Notes: generated by a model not told the origin, from the letters alone. A stretch of DNA of 63,946 nucleotides from Gammaproteobacteria bacterium (GCA_021772935.1 JAJFLA010000013.1:1-63946), one strand, 5' to 3'. Shown: positions 10,266-19,548, numbered from the stretch's first letter. Numbers and translations: made by a program.

Positions 10266-12755
10266 TTATCGCTGGGGCAAGTTTTGTTGTATGACCTGAC
10301 TGATAGCCGCAACGTCAAACGGCTTGGATATCACAACTTCAACATCCAGCGCGCCCTGATGACGTAGCGAGTCAGTTTTGTCGTAGCCGGTAGCAAAAAC
10401 TATTTTGGCATTGCTATCTATCTCACGGATTAATTTGGCGCATTCGATGCCACCCATTACCGGCATGACTATATCAAGAATAGTAAGGTCAATGTTTTCG
10501 GTGAGTTCGTAGATATCGATAGCTGCCTGACCGTTTTCCGCAGTAATCGCTATATAGCCAAGAGCTCTTAGAACACCTACATGGGCTTCGAGGAAAGCGC
10601 GATCATCGTCAACAAGCAAGATCGTTTCGCCGTGACCCTTGAAGATCTCCTGGGTCACCGTGGTTGGCTCGTCTGTCTCATGGGTGCTTAACAACGGAAA
10701 ATAGATATGAATATCTGTACCACTACCGACCTTACTGTCAATTTGGATGGCTCCATGGTGTGTTTGAACAGTTCCCTTAACCATCGAAAGCCCCAGCCCT
10801 GTACCCTGACCAACCTCCTTGGTAGTAAAAAAAGGATCAAATATCTTATCTAAATGTTCTTTTTCGATGCCAGAACCATTGTCCGAAATACAGATGTCAG
10901 CCACATCCTTGAAATCACGAAGTTGAGCATGCTTTCTGGAAATGGTTGCATCAACCAGGAGGCTGCTGAGTGATATAGCGATGGTTGGTTCATGGGCATG
11001 TGCCACTGCATCAATGGCATTGGTCAGCAGGTTCAAGACGACCTGTTGAAGCAGTGTAAAATCACCCTTGACGGGCAGTGTTTTGGTGCTGATATTTTGC
11101 TTTAAACATATATTGCTTGGTATTCCGACCTTGTGCATATCGACTGCTTCTTTCACGCATGCTGTGAGTGACATACCCTTCATATCAACCACACCTTTTC
11201 GTGCAAAAGCGAGCATCTGCTGGATCATGCCCGCTGCTTTAAACGAGAGTTTTTCTACAGTTTCGAGCCTGTGAATAACCTGAGGGAGCTCAGACGCCGC
11301 TTGCTTGGCAAGGTAAAGGTTACCGGTCATGCCTGCCAGTGTATTATTAAACTCGTGCGCAACACCGCCCACTAACGTGCCCAGTGCAGCCATCTTCTGT
11401 GACTCCAAAAGCTCTTGCTCCATCAATTTTCGATGGGAATCGTTGATAATAATGCCTTCGAGTTGCTGCAGTTCTCCTTTTTCATTGACAATACCCTGAC
11501 CACGCCCCACGACCCAAACCAAATCCCCGGATGAATTAACAATACGAAATTCGCTGAAAAATGGTTGCTTGTTCTTTACACCTGTTTGCACGGCATCATT
11601 AAAAAGATGGCTGTCTTCCGAATAAATGATACTGGCCAGGGAGCGAACACTGTTATTGATAAAATCCGATGGCGGGTGACCACTAATGTTCTCTATTTCG
11701 CTGCTGATGAACTGCACTGTCAACGCGCTATCATCTAAACACTGAAAGGTCGCTCCCGGCACATTGTTGATGAGTGTTTGCAATTTTGCTTCACTCTGTT
11801 TCAGTTCGCTGGTTTTTTTTGTCACTTGCTGGCGCAATAAGAAATTCCAAAGAATGAAAATAAAAATGATAACCCCCAGGATGGAGCCAGCGATTAATAC
11901 CTTTCGGATCAACTTTTCATAACCACTGTCCCGTGGATCAACATGTCCAAACCATTTGTCGTAAATTTCATCATATTCACCACTGACCTTGACCAGCACC
12001 AGACCGCGATTGAGTAAGGCTAGTAAGTCAGCATCACCTTCATGCACAGCAAAAGCATAGCCTTTACCATAAGCTTCAAGGTGGTCACCGAAAGGTACAA
12101 TATTATCAATACCCAGCTCGTTTAATAACATCAAACCGGAAAGCTTGGGGGAAATGACAAAATCATGTTTACCTGATGAAAGCAACTTGAATGACTCGCC
12201 CACAGTGTTTGTTAACACAACCTTATCGGTGAAATTACTAAATTTGACATATTCATGCGTTGAATCATCACGCATGACAATGACTTCTGTATTACGAAGG
12301 TCTTCCAGAGACTTAAACCTGGTCTCACCCCTACGAACAAAGGCAGTTGCATAGCTGACGATATGAGGGCTGGTAAAATCGAAATACTTTTCTCGCTCAA
12401 CGGAATATGCTACCAACGGCAACGCATCAATCTCACCACGCTCCAGCTTAGCCTTTACTTCACTCCAGGGCCCTACTTCGAACCTTAGCTTAATATCTAC
12501 CTCTCGGGCTGCGGCCTTGATCAGGTCAACCGAGAAGCCATCGGCTTCACCATTTTTATCTACGGTCGCGTAAGGTGGGTAATTCAGCTCACTACCAACA
12601 ATAATGTCGTTTTGAAACCGTTTTTCAGAGTGAATGTCTTGGGCAGGTAGCGGGCAAGAGAATATCAGTATCAGAACAAAAAAAAGGCCGCCAAACAATC
12701 TGCCAGGACGGTTGATTGCTTTATGGTTTAGCCCCTGCCTTCCTTTCAACGACAC
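10266..12755 (-). CDS. Hybrid sensor histidine kinase with periplasmic solute-binding sensor and receiver domain
   Basis: An 829-residue protein. After a signal segment (about 17-38), residues 48-275 form a bacterial solute-binding domain of family 3 (amino-acid type: IIVGSELNYPPYATVDKNGEADGFSVDLIKAAA in part). A membrane helix lies near 285-307, a PAS-like domain at about 330-450, a HisKA box with the phospho-accepting histidine in GGVAHEFNNTLAG near 465, an ATPase domain (DNGSGIEKEH, GTGLGLSMVKG), and a C-terminal receiver with phosphorylatable Asp in DLTILDIVMPVMGG near 760. It probably senses a periplasmic ligand and passes the signal to an unlinked response regulator. It is divergent from the porin gene at 13230, which may be a target (inference). 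Confidence 0.92.
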   Translation of the reverse strand: MSLKGRQGLNHKAINRPGRLFGGLFFVLILIFSCPLPAQDIHSEKRFQNDIIVGSELNYPPYATVDKNGEADGFSVDLIKAAAREVDIKLRFEVGPWSEVKAKLERGEIDALPLVAYSVEREKYFDFTSPHIVSYATAFVRRGETRFKSLEDLRNTEVIVMRDDSTHEYVKFSNFTDKVVLTNTVGESFKLLSSGKHDFVISPKLSGLMLLNELGIDNIVPFGDHLEAYGKGYAFAVHEGDADLLALLNRGLVLVKVSGEYDEIYDKWFGHVDPRDSGYEKLIRKVLIAGSILGVIIFIFILWNFLLRQQVTKKTSELKQSEAKLQTLINNVPGATFQCLDDSALTVQFISSEIENISGHPPSDFINNSVRSLASIIYSEDSHLFNDAVQTGVKNKQPFFSEFRIVNSSGDLVWVVGRGQGIVNEKGELQQLEGIIINDSHRKLMEQELLESQKMAALGTLVGGVAHEFNNTLAGMTGNLYLAKQAASELPQVIHRLETVEKLSFKAAGMIQQMLAFARKGVVDMKGMSLTACVKEAVDMHKVGIPSNICLKQNISTKTLPVKGDFTLLQQVVLNLLTNAIDAVAHAHEPTIAISLSSLLVDATISRKHAQLRDFKDVADICISDNGSGIEKEHLDKIFDPFFTTKEVGQGTGLGLSMVKGTVQTHHGAIQIDSKVGSGTDIHIYFPLLSTHETDEPTTVTQEIFKGHGETILLVDDDRAFLEAHVGVLRALGYIAITAENGQAAIDIYELTENIDLTILDIVMPVMGGIECAKLIREIDSNAKIVFATGYDKTDSLRHQGALDVEVVISKPFDVAAISQVIQQNLPQR

Positions 12756-13229
12756 TTTTTTTCTCTATTTTGCTCTTCTATCGAATACGCAAAACAACTG
12801 AATATAGTATACGCCCTTCAGGTGCGTCCTGTAATAGCATTAATATATACTATTATTGGAAAAATTTGCGTTGAAAAAGCATGAAACAATGAATTCGAAA
12901 AGATCTGTTTGATCTATCCACTTGACTTAAATCATATAAATCATTGCTTGCCAAGCTCATTATGTTGCATAAGTGCAACTAAACAATAGGATTCCCAAAA
13001 GCTTTTATGGGCATGTGGGTATGTGGGCATTTACAAAAATTGGTTTCAATTTTCTGTCTACACTGCTTTTTTTGCTCCGCGCTGCCCATTCTATGCGCAC
13101 TTCCGCTATCAAAATCACTTTCACCTCAATACATCTACTGAAATGCTTTTTCGGCAGTACCGTGGGTTCACCCAATTCGTCAACAGCAGGAGCAATTCTT
13201 ATTAACCACTGACACAAGGTACAAACAAA
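12756..13229. other. Divergent intergenic region between sensor kinase and porin
   Basis: A gap of 474 bp, visibly AT-rich in its first 220 bp, between two divergent genes, so promoters for both are expected. I could not fix a convincing -35/-10 pair. Small ORFs here have no ribosome-binding site or family resemblance. A regulator binding here could link kinase signalling to porin expression, but no repeated operator is visible. Confidence 0.45.
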
Positions 13230-14369
13230 ATGCGTAATCCACTAAAAATGAGATTGATTTTACGATTAACCAGGCTGTCGAAGGTAGCTGTCCAGCCCGG
13301 TATCATATGTTTGTCAATGATGTTTGGAAATAGTAGCTTCGCCTGTTCGGATGTCAGTTTCAGTGAATCACTGAGTTCATGTATTGGCGTAGCCATTCGC
13401 CTGGAGGCAACCTGGGTTGAAGACGAAGCCGCGAATGATTCTGGCGACTCCTTTGATGTCAATGTTAATAGCGCACGTATTACAACTCATACCAGCCTGC
13501 TTCCCGGCCTGGAAATGGACCTGAACGCAGAATATGTAGAAGACCAGGGTGTTGGCATTCTCGATGCCTTTTTCAATTTCAAATTCAGTGATGCATTGCA
13601 ATTTCGAGGTGGGCGCTTAATCCCACCAAGTGACAGATCTAACCTGAGTGGTAGCTTCTACATTTATAACTGGAGTTATCCTACCGTGGTGGCGATTTTT
13701 TCACCTTATAGCCAGCGTGCAGGTCGCGACGAAGGTTTGGCAGTTTGGGGACAATTAGCTGAAAACAAACTTACCTATCAACTGGGCTTGTTCGATGGTC
13801 AACGCGTCATACTTGCTGATTCACCCAAGCCATCCGGTGAGCGTCTATTTAGCGCAAGAGTCGCTTACAACTTTTGGGAGCCTGAAGTTGGCTATTACAC
13901 CAGTTCCACCTATCACGGAGAGAAAGAGGTTCTTGCCATCGGTTTAACTCTTCAAAAACAGAGCGATGCGGCGGGAAGTGTGAGCGATAATGGTGACTAT
14001 CGTGGGGTTTTTGCCGATTTTTTACTGGAGAAACCTTTGAGCAATGGTGGCGTACCGAGCCTGGAAGCGTCCTATTACGATTACGATTACGACAATAAGG
14101 CAGCTTATGGCTCAAGAGTAGAAGGCGAAGGTTATTTCGCCTTATTGGCTTATCTGTTTCCGCAAGGTGATGGACCAGGTCGCTGGCAACCGGTGATTCG
14201 CTACCAGGAGTTCACGCCAAATTTCGATCCACAGAAAGAGCGATTGGACTTTGGCCTGAATTATATTCGGTCTGGTCACAATATGCGGTTTGCACTGGAG
14301 TGGTCAAATATCGATGATGGTTTTGGAAATTACCAGGCGCTGACTGTTGGAGCCCAATTCCAATTCTAG
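13230..14369 (+). CDS. Outer-membrane beta-barrel porin (phosphate-selective porin O/P-like)
   Basis: A 379-residue protein with an N-terminal signal region (hydrophobic to about residue 38), then alternating amphipathic strands rich in Tyr, Gly and Asp. It ends GAQFQF, the terminal phenylalanine typical of BAM-assembled outer-membrane barrels. Strand-like segments such as LEMDLNAEYVED, LQFRGGRLIPPSDRS and MRFALEWSNIDDGFGNY resemble the OprO/OprP group. The ATG at 13230 has an AAGG box about 10 nt upstream. Passage of solutes across the outer membrane is the expected role; the substrate is unknown. The long N-terminal lead is unusual, and an internal start at 13248 is possible. Confidence 0.78.
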   Translation: MRNPLKMRLILRLTRLSKVAVQPGIICLSMMFGNSSFACSDVSFSESLSSCIGVAIRLEATWVEDEAANDSGDSFDVNVNSARITTHTSLLPGLEMDLNAEYVEDQGVGILDAFFNFKFSDALQFRGGRLIPPSDRSNLSGSFYIYNWSYPTVVAIFSPYSQRAGRDEGLAVWGQLAENKLTYQLGLFDGQRVILADSPKPSGERLFSARVAYNFWEPEVGYYTSSTYHGEKEVLAIGLTLQKQSDAAGSVSDNGDYRGVFADFLLEKPLSNGGVPSLEASYYDYDYDNKAAYGSRVEGEGYFALLAYLFPQGDGPGRWQPVIRYQEFTPNFDPQKERLDFGLNYIRSGHNMRFALEWSNIDDGFGNYQALTVGAQFQF

Positions 14370-14594
14370 GGGGCCTCTGAATAAATCTATAGCCTCTCTG
14401 CGAGATCATAAGCATACAGTTGCAAGACGCACTGCGCAGCTAATGGCTGTAGTCCTTAGCAAGCAATGCAACCGTGCTAATGTGAGCTTAAGGCCTCGCC
14501 ACCTGCTGATCAAAATAGCAGAAAAAACAGCGAGTTTAGCGAAAACTACTTCACCTGAAATCCAAATACGCAGGGTGAGCCTCTTGCCCTCACT
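14369..14594. repeat. Intergenic repeat region with one MITE-like end
   Basis: Right after the porin stop the sequence GGGGGCCTCTGAATAAATC matches the outer end of the dispersed element seen at 4157. I find no clear matching second end before the DUF3014 stop codon; the sequence GAGCCTCTTGCCCTC near 14577 is the nearest candidate. The rest (about 200 bp) carries no gene I can support. Confidence 0.45.
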
Positions 14595-15386
14595 TTATGG
14601 TTTTAATTCGGCCCGTACCTCAGCCAGCTTCTCTTTAACCACCGAGGCATTAACACTGCCCATCCGCACCAGGATTTTCTGTCCCGCCGTCATTGATTCC
14701 AGCTCTGTCTCTTCAAACAGGTAGACCGCCTCTGGTTTGCTCAGGTAAACAGGGCCGGGTACATCCGGGGTTTCCAGCAACTGATCGATCACCTCCAGCA
14801 CACGCTCATTAAACGCACCTTCACCACCATTTTTCTCCCAAGCCTGCTGAAATAACGGTTGAAAACGTTGATAAAGCGTCATCACCGCCCCGGTATCTAC
14901 ATCCTGCATCAACGCAACATAACCATCATATCGGGAAAAGTTCGCTGCATTCATGACCACGTTTTCGCCTTCGGTCTTGACAATAAACTTGTTCTCGGCA
15001 GGTTTGATCGGGTTAATTAGAGCAGGTACCTGGCGACTGCTCAGACTGTCGACCATGGCCACAACTCTGCTGATTACCTGGTCCTTAACCAAATATTCTG
15101 TCAGGCGGTCGGCTCCGACAATTTCAAGCAGGGCTTTTGTGAGCTCGGGGTCACTCTCTATCAGTAGCGGCAGTGGCTCCGGGACAGGAACAGTTTCAAG
15201 TTCAGGATATTCCACAATATCGGCAATTTGTGGTTCGGGCGCCAGTGTTTCCGCAGACGTGCTCTCTGGTAAATTCGGCGGCGGTAACTCATGTACAGGA
15301 TCGGGCTGCTGGGTAAAAAAGTACCAGGTAGCCACCGCAAACAGAACGATGAGGAGCAGGAGTGGAGCTGTTTTCTTCATGATCAT
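14595..15386 (-). CDS. DUF3014 family membrane-anchored protein
   Basis: A 263-residue protein with one N-terminal membrane helix (about 6-24, ending YFF), a proline/glutamate-rich linker (25-80), and a conserved C-terminal domain that I recognise as DUF3014: LIESDPELTKALLEIVG, RVVAMVDSLSSRQVP, NFSRYDGYV, and QKILVRMG near the end. Members are found in proteobacteria; no biochemical role is known to me. The start at 15386 (ATGATCATG) may really be the second ATG, two codons in. It is divergent from the cyclophilin gene, sharing a gap of about 170 bp. Confidence 0.82.
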   Translation of the reverse strand: MIMKKTAPLLLLIVLFAVATWYFFTQQPDPVHELPPPNLPESTSAETLAPEPQIADIVEYPELETVPVPEPLPLLIESDPELTKALLEIVGADRLTEYLVKDQVISRVVAMVDSLSSRQVPALINPIKPAENKFIVKTEGENVVMNAANFSRYDGYVALMQDVDTGAVMTLYQRFQPLFQQAWEKNGGEGAFNERVLEVIDQLLETPDVPGPVYLSKPEAVYLFEETELESMTAGQKILVRMGSVNASVVKEKLAEVRAELKP

Positions 15387-15557
15387 GCACCGTCAAAAAG
15401 ATTGTGTATTGATTGTGACCTCAATGGGCTGATGGCGGTTCAATAGCCTTGGGCATGAGGTTGCTTTGCTTCATTGTAATCCTTGCACCCTCATACCGGT
15501 CTGGTATATTGCGCTTCGCCCCGAAAAGTTAACAGTATAAACCAGGAACAGCTCAAT

Positions 15558-16643
15558 ATGATTGGATCCAAACCAAACGGCATCAGTAAAACAAGCCGAT
15601 TTCTTCTAGCCACATTACTGCTCGTGGCGCTACTGACGTTACCACCAATGGCCATGGCAAAAAATGTCTTAATTGATACACCGCTTGGCACCATTGAAAT
15701 TGAATTACTGGAAGCAGATGCTCCCCAAACGGTCGCTAACTTCCTGAATTACATTCAAAGTGGGCGTTATGAGAATACGTTCATGCATCGCAGCGTGCCC
15801 GGTTTCATCATCCAGGGTGGCGGTTTTACCTTTGTAAATGGTACCGCACCAGGGGTGGAATCTTTTCCAGCGGTTGTAAATGAATTCAAGGTATCCAATA
15901 CCCGAGGTACGCTGGCCATGGCTAAACTGGGTGGTTCGCCCGATAGCGCCACCAGTCAGTGGTTTATCAACCTCGCCGATAACTCAGGAAATCTTGACAA
16001 TCAAAATGGTGGCTTTACTGTTTTCGCACGTGTCGTCGGTGACGGCATGGCGGTCGCGGACGCCATCAGCAATCTGCCAAGAGTGAATGCCGGCGGGGCA
16101 TTTGGCGATTTACCAGTTATCAATTTTTCCGGTGGCACATTTGCCCTGGAAAACATGGTTATGACGGTGGTCACTGAAAAGCCAGCCGCACCCGCGCCAC
16201 CCGCTTTTGTCATGAATGCCGGCTTGAATGATGCCTGGTTTAACCCAGCCACTGATGGTCAGGGGGTTTTCATAACAGTTTTTCCGGTGGCAGGGCTTGT
16301 CAACATGGCCTGGTTCACCTACGACACGACATTACCGGCGGCAAACGCAAGCGCTAACCTCGGTGATGCAGGTCACCGCTGGTTGACGGCACTTGGTACC
16401 ATTGAAGGCGACAGCGCTGTCATGAATATCGATATTACTTCCGGCGGGCTATTCGATGCCGCCACTGAAATCCAGCGTACCAGCCCGACTGGAGCAGATG
16501 GCACCATCACCCTGACCTTTGAAAATTGTAATTCGGGGTTCATTGAGTACGATATTACATCGATCAATCAACAGGGCATTGTACCGATTCAGCGTATTGC
16601 CCCTGACAATATTGCGCTGTGCGAATCACTGGTCGGGCAGTAA
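15558..16643 (+). CDS. Secreted cyclophilin-type peptidyl-prolyl isomerase with extra C-terminal domain
   Basis: A 361-residue protein. The signal peptide (residues 1-35, ending MAMA) leads into a cyclophilin domain: VLIDTPLGTIEIELLEADAP, NFLNYIQSGRYENTFMHRSVPGFIIQGGG, and SATSQWFINLADN. The domain speeds cis/trans proline isomerisation, here in the periplasm. After residue about 205 a separate domain of some 150 residues follows (AWFNPATDGQGVFITVFP, MAWFTYDT, HRWLTALG, and a cysteine pair near the end), a module I have seen attached to other secreted gammaproteobacterial proteins but cannot name. The ATG at 15558 gives a proper signal peptide. It stands alone and ends before a strong hairpin. 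Confidence 0.88.
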   Translation: MIGSKPNGISKTSRFLLATLLLVALLTLPPMAMAKNVLIDTPLGTIEIELLEADAPQTVANFLNYIQSGRYENTFMHRSVPGFIIQGGGFTFVNGTAPGVESFPAVVNEFKVSNTRGTLAMAKLGGSPDSATSQWFINLADNSGNLDNQNGGFTVFARVVGDGMAVADAISNLPRVNAGGAFGDLPVINFSGGTFALENMVMTVVTEKPAAPAPPAFVMNAGLNDAWFNPATDGQGVFITVFPVAGLVNMAWFTYDTTLPAANASANLGDAGHRWLTALGTIEGDSAVMNIDITSGGLFDAATEIQRTSPTGADGTITLTFENCNSGFIEYDITSINQQGIVPIQRIAPDNIALCESLVGQ

Positions 16644-16715
16644 AACCAGCTCAGATTTCTGCACCAATCAGTGTGGCCCGCTGAATACATCAGCACATCA
16701 GCGGCTGGTGTTTGT

Positions 16716-16750
16716 CTAAAAAGGTACTGTCAAATGGTTGACAGTACCTT
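16716..16750 (-). terminator. Strong hairpin terminator for the minus-strand methyltransferase gene
   Basis: A perfect 13-bp stem (AAGGTACTGTCAA at 16721-16733, its complement at 16738-16750) with an ATGG loop. Read on the minus strand it is followed by TTTTT and lies 60 nt beyond the stop codon at 16813. It may also stop plus-strand readthrough from the cyclophilin gene, but there the T-run is missing. Confidence 0.75.
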
Positions 16751-16805
16751 AGGGAGCCTCTGATCTATTCATGAAATCGTTCAGAATAAATCAGAGGTTC
16801 TTTAA
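16750..16805. repeat. MITE-like element, internally deleted short form
   Basis: AGGGAGCCTCTGATCTATTC and the complementary GAATAAATCAGAGGTTCTTT face each other across about 12 bp. Both halves match the outer 20-25 bp of the 4157-4321 element, as if its interior had been lost. It directly abuts the terminator hairpin. Confidence 0.7.
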
Positions 16806-16812
16806 TAACTTT

Positions 16813-17562
16813 TTACGGTTTTACGAACTTGATCGTCCAGCGGTCCGTGTTACCGGTTACTGTCTTGCGGCCCACTTCATAACGAAGCTCATCATCTGGC
16901 CGGAAATGAAGGTCTGAATAATCTACAAACTCAAACCCGGCAGCCTCAATTTCATGAATGGCTAAAACCGGGTCAAACCGACGCCGGTTTTCAGCATTAT
17001 CTGCTTCCATATGACGACGTGTGTGATCAACCACCGCATATGTACCGCCTGACTTAAGTGCATCGAAGGCTGCTTTGTTCATGGCCGCACGACCCTCTGC
17101 GTCAAAATTGTGGTAATTGCGGAAAGTCAGCACCATATCAACATCGCTAACACCGAACCCGTTGGTTTCCAGTGTGTACAAGCGCGCACCTTCTTTGCGG
17201 AAAAGTTTTGAATCCGTAGCAATGATCTGTATGTCTTCAAAACCAGGTTCGGTCACTAACGTGCTGGCAACTCGTCCTGTTCCCAGGGCTGCAAAATACT
17301 CACCATTATCCTTCACCACAGGGGCCAGAAGCTTGGCATACCAGCCACCGCCGGGAATCAGCTCGACAATTTTCATGTCATCACGCAGGCCAAAAAACTT
17401 CAGTGTCTCAATCGGGCGACGATTGCGATCACGCTCTTTTTCTGCGTCGGTCCTGATTGGCGCGGCCAAAGCCGTTTTGAGCTTGGCTTCAACAACGTCA
17501 AAATCATCAGCGAAAGCGAGACCGGCAGAAGCGATAAACAACACACTTAGAAAATATTTCAT
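16813..17562 (-). CDS. Exported class I SAM-methyltransferase-like protein
   Basis: A 249-residue protein with a clear signal peptide (MKYFLSVLFIASAGLAFA, cleavage after residue 18) and then a methyltransferase-like fold: KIVELIPGGGWYAKLLAPVVKDNGEY at the SAM-binding position, DMVLTFRNYHNF after strand 4, and GGTYAVVDHTRRHM with GFEFVDYSDLHF. The combination is known in proteobacterial homologues annotated as methyltransferases, but SAM is not expected in the periplasm, so catalytic activity there is doubtful. The start fits the signal peptide. Transcription probably ends at the hairpin near 16716-16750. It is monocistronic by position. Confidence 0.8.
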   Translation of the reverse strand: MKYFLSVLFIASAGLAFADDFDVVEAKLKTALAAPIRTDAEKERDRNRRPIETLKFFGLRDDMKIVELIPGGGWYAKLLAPVVKDNGEYFAALGTGRVASTLVTEPGFEDIQIIATDSKLFRKEGARLYTLETNGFGVSDVDMVLTFRNYHNFDAEGRAAMNKAAFDALKSGGTYAVVDHTRRHMEADNAENRRRFDPVLAIHEIEAAGFEFVDYSDLHFRPDDELRYEVGRKTVTGNTDRWTIKFVKP

Positions 17563-17723
17563 CAGAAATTCCTGTTATTCAGTTACAAATTTGAAGAGCG
17601 CAAGCATAAAGGATAAACCACCGTTGATCGACCCCTTCTACCACAGGGCCTTAAATACCCGCTGCTACCAGCAACGCAATGGTTTCTGTTTTCATTCTGC
17701 AGCCGCGTCACCGGCCTCTTATT

Positions 17724-18125
17724 TCACTGTAATCGTTTCTTTTTTTTCGGTGTATAACCCTCGGCTTCCACCCTGCTGAGTTGTTCGACGCGTAACGTCC
17801 ATCTCACTAAACTGGAATTGACCTGCAAACGGTAACGGCCGCTTTCGTTAAACAACTTAACGCCATTGTCCACCCATTTGGTCGTTGCGATCTTTCCCAA
17901 AAACTCTCCACTGGGTGAGCGCACCAGGCTAAGCTGCATCGCCATCGACCCCGGATAATCACCGTTCGTGCGCCAATCCACTATCCACGGGGCTTTTACC
18001 TCGAACTCGGCAGTTGTCCTGTTCCCCGTACCCTTGAATTCTCTGATCAACTCTTTGCTCATTGCGTTGGATGCAATACAACTTGAAGTGACAAAAACAA
18101 TAAGGCCGAAAATGACTCTGTTCAT
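17724..18125 (-). CDS. Small secreted protein of unknown function
   Basis: A 133-residue protein with a signal peptide (hydrophobic 4-20, AlaSerAsnAla near 18-22) and a mature domain of predicted beta strands (ELIREFKGTGNRTTAEFEVKAPWIVDW, MQLSLVRSPSGEFLGKIA, SGRYRLQVNSSLVRWTLRVEQL). The pattern looks like a small beta-sandwich carrier or binding domain. The tail is strongly basic (KKKKR). I recognise no named family. It lies downstream of the zinc peptidase gene on the same strand with a 75-nt gap. Confidence 0.6.
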   Translation of the reverse strand: MNRVIFGLIVFVTSSCIASNAMSKELIREFKGTGNRTTAEFEVKAPWIVDWRTNGDYPGSMAMQLSLVRSPSGEFLGKIATTKWVDNGVKLFNESGRYRLQVNSSLVRWTLRVEQLSRVEAEGYTPKKKKRLQ

Positions 18126-18200
18126 GTGAATCTCCTGACATCCATTTTAATAAACACATTGTCGCAAATTGCCAGACAAAATGTGTGGGCTCAACTGGCG

Positions 18201-18884
18201 TTAGCGTCTTAGCAAGGTCCACCAGCGCGCAATATTCAACAGGCTGGCCAACGAGGCGGAAAGGTAGGTCAGCGCCGCCGCCTTGAGTAGTCGCCTTGCG
18301 TGCGGCAAGTCCACCGGTTTAAGGATGGTGTTCTTTTCCAGCATCGGTAGAGCCCTGGCGAAGCTGGCATCCAGCTCGGTCGGCAGCGTTAACAGATGCA
18401 CCAGGGTGGTGGTACCAAGGCTCATAATTCCACCCAGGATCATCAACAGGCTGACAAGTGGCGCACGTGTCAGAACACCAATCAATGGCGCGGCCATTAA
18501 GATACCAGCCCCCAGCCTTTCCAACGGCCGGGTCAACATGATGAGTCGGGTTCGGATTCTCAGGGGCGCATAACCGTTGGCATCCTGCAGGGCGTGTCCG
18601 ACTTCGTGCGCAGCCACGGTTACAGCAGTTAACGATCGACCATTGAAGTTTTCAGGGGTGAGTCGAACAACCTTTTCCAATGGATCGTAGTGATCTCCAT
18701 TAGCAGTTTCTTCCACCTTTACATGTGGCAGATCATGACCATCTAGCAAGTGCCTCGCCAACTCACTACCACTGCCGTCATAACGGTCTTGAGGGCTGCT
18801 GTAACGCGACATGACTTTGCGTACCCACAGACCGGGGCCATACACGAGTGCAAAAACGAATATAAGCGGTAACAGCAGATGCAT
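18201..18884 (-). CDS. Membrane-bound zinc metallopeptidase (YugP/DUF2268-type neutral zinc peptidase)
   Basis: A 227-residue membrane protein with the zinc motif HEVGHALQ at residues 93-100, an N-terminal membrane helix (2-20), and two to three further hydrophobic segments after residue 110. The stretch SGSELARHLLDGHDLPHVKVEE before the motif and TAVTVAAHEVGHALQDANGYAPLRIR around it match the YugP family of putative neutral zinc metallopeptidases. It would cleave proteins at or in the membrane; its substrate is unknown. I took the ATG at 18884; a TTG 24 nt upstream would add eight residues that are not family-like. It probably shares a transcript with the small secreted protein downstream. 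Confidence 0.85.
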   Translation of the reverse strand: MHLLLPLIFVFALVYGPGLWVRKVMSRYSSPQDRYDGSGSELARHLLDGHDLPHVKVEETANGDHYDPLEKVVRLTPENFNGRSLTAVTVAAHEVGHALQDANGYAPLRIRTRLIMLTRPLERLGAGILMAAPLIGVLTRAPLVSLLMILGGIMSLGTTTLVHLLTLPTELDASFARALPMLEKNTILKPVDLPHARRLLKAAALTYLSASLASLLNIARWWTLLRR

Positions 18885-18949
18885 GTCTTCATCATAACCG
18901 TATATCAAACCCGATCGTGCAGAGTTAGGCAGAAAGCCGTGCTACCAGG

Positions 18950-19141
18950 TCAAAAAAATATAAATACTTCTTCAATCGGCAGGTCAAACGTTTTCGCAAT
19001 GCTATATGCCAACTGCAATGAAGGGTTGTACTTGCCTTTTTCAAGAAAGACGATGGTTTCACGCCGCACCCCAACATGCTTCGCCAGCTCAACCTGGGTG
19101 ATACCCAGGACTGCCCGCAGCTCCTTAATCCTGGTCTTCAT
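18950..19141 (-). CDS. Small XRE/Cro-type transcriptional regulator
   Basis: A 63-residue single-domain helix-turn-helix protein ([37 protein letters not shown], then a C-terminal helix ending IEEVFIFF). This size and ending are typical of YozG-like repressors that accompany a small membrane protein. Its ATG lies inside the end of the upstream membrane gene (17-nt overlap), so the two are translationally linked. It is the likely ligand of the double operator at 19549-19587 and would repress its own operon (inference). Confidence 0.88.
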   Translation of the reverse strand: MKTRIKELRAVLGITQVELAKHVGVRRETIVFLEKGKYNPSLQLAYSIAKTFDLPIEEVFIFF

Positions 19142-19535
19142 GGTAGTGCGCTGTAATGTAACTTTTGACGCCGATTGATAACACCAACGACACCATTATG
19201 CCGCTAGCCACAACAACTGAAACATCGCTAAATCTGCCACCAAACAACCCAATAAATATCCAAACATAACCGGAAGCAAAAAAGGAGTAATAACCTGCCT
19301 TGTACTTTATCAAGGTACTCCTCTCGTCTTCGTCCGGGACACCCGTCTGAGTATCTTTGTGGCGTTTCAAAAGCTGCGTAGCAATCATTAAAAGTAACAA
19401 CACGAAGAACCCAATTGACATTACGCCCATGGCTGAAGGGTCTTTCCCCACAATAAAAACAGTAGTGGCCCCAAAAACAGACAAATACAACACGAACTCT
19501 AATACACCTCGCAGAGCACTTTTAGTTAGTTTCAT
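19125..19535 (-). CDS. Four-helix membrane protein (DUF2178-like), partner of the XRE regulator
   Basis: A 136-residue protein with four hydrophobic helices (about 10-28, 36-53, 80-98, 104-124) and a central cytoplasmic loop holding [19 protein letters not shown], the DER...KA motif that I associate with DUF2178-type proteins found beside small XRE regulators. The ATG at 19535 has a GAGGTCAG box at good spacing. It is the first gene of a two-gene operon whose promoter zone contains the double palindrome. Function is unknown; partner membrane proteins of such regulators have been proposed to sequester or modulate the regulator (inference). Confidence 0.75.
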   Translation of the reverse strand: MKLTKSALRGVLEFVLYLSVFGATTVFIVGKDPSAMGVMSIGFFVLLLLMIATQLLKRHKDTQTGVPDEDERSTLIKYKAGYYSFFASGYVWIFIGLFGGRFSDVSVVVASGIMVSLVLSIGVKSYITAHYHEDQD

Positions 19536-19548
19536 GACACTGACCTCA

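Noticed and set aside
12973-13212. 79-codon frame between the sensor kinase and porin genes
   Set aside because: No start signal and random-looking composition; the gap is better read as a divergent promoter region.
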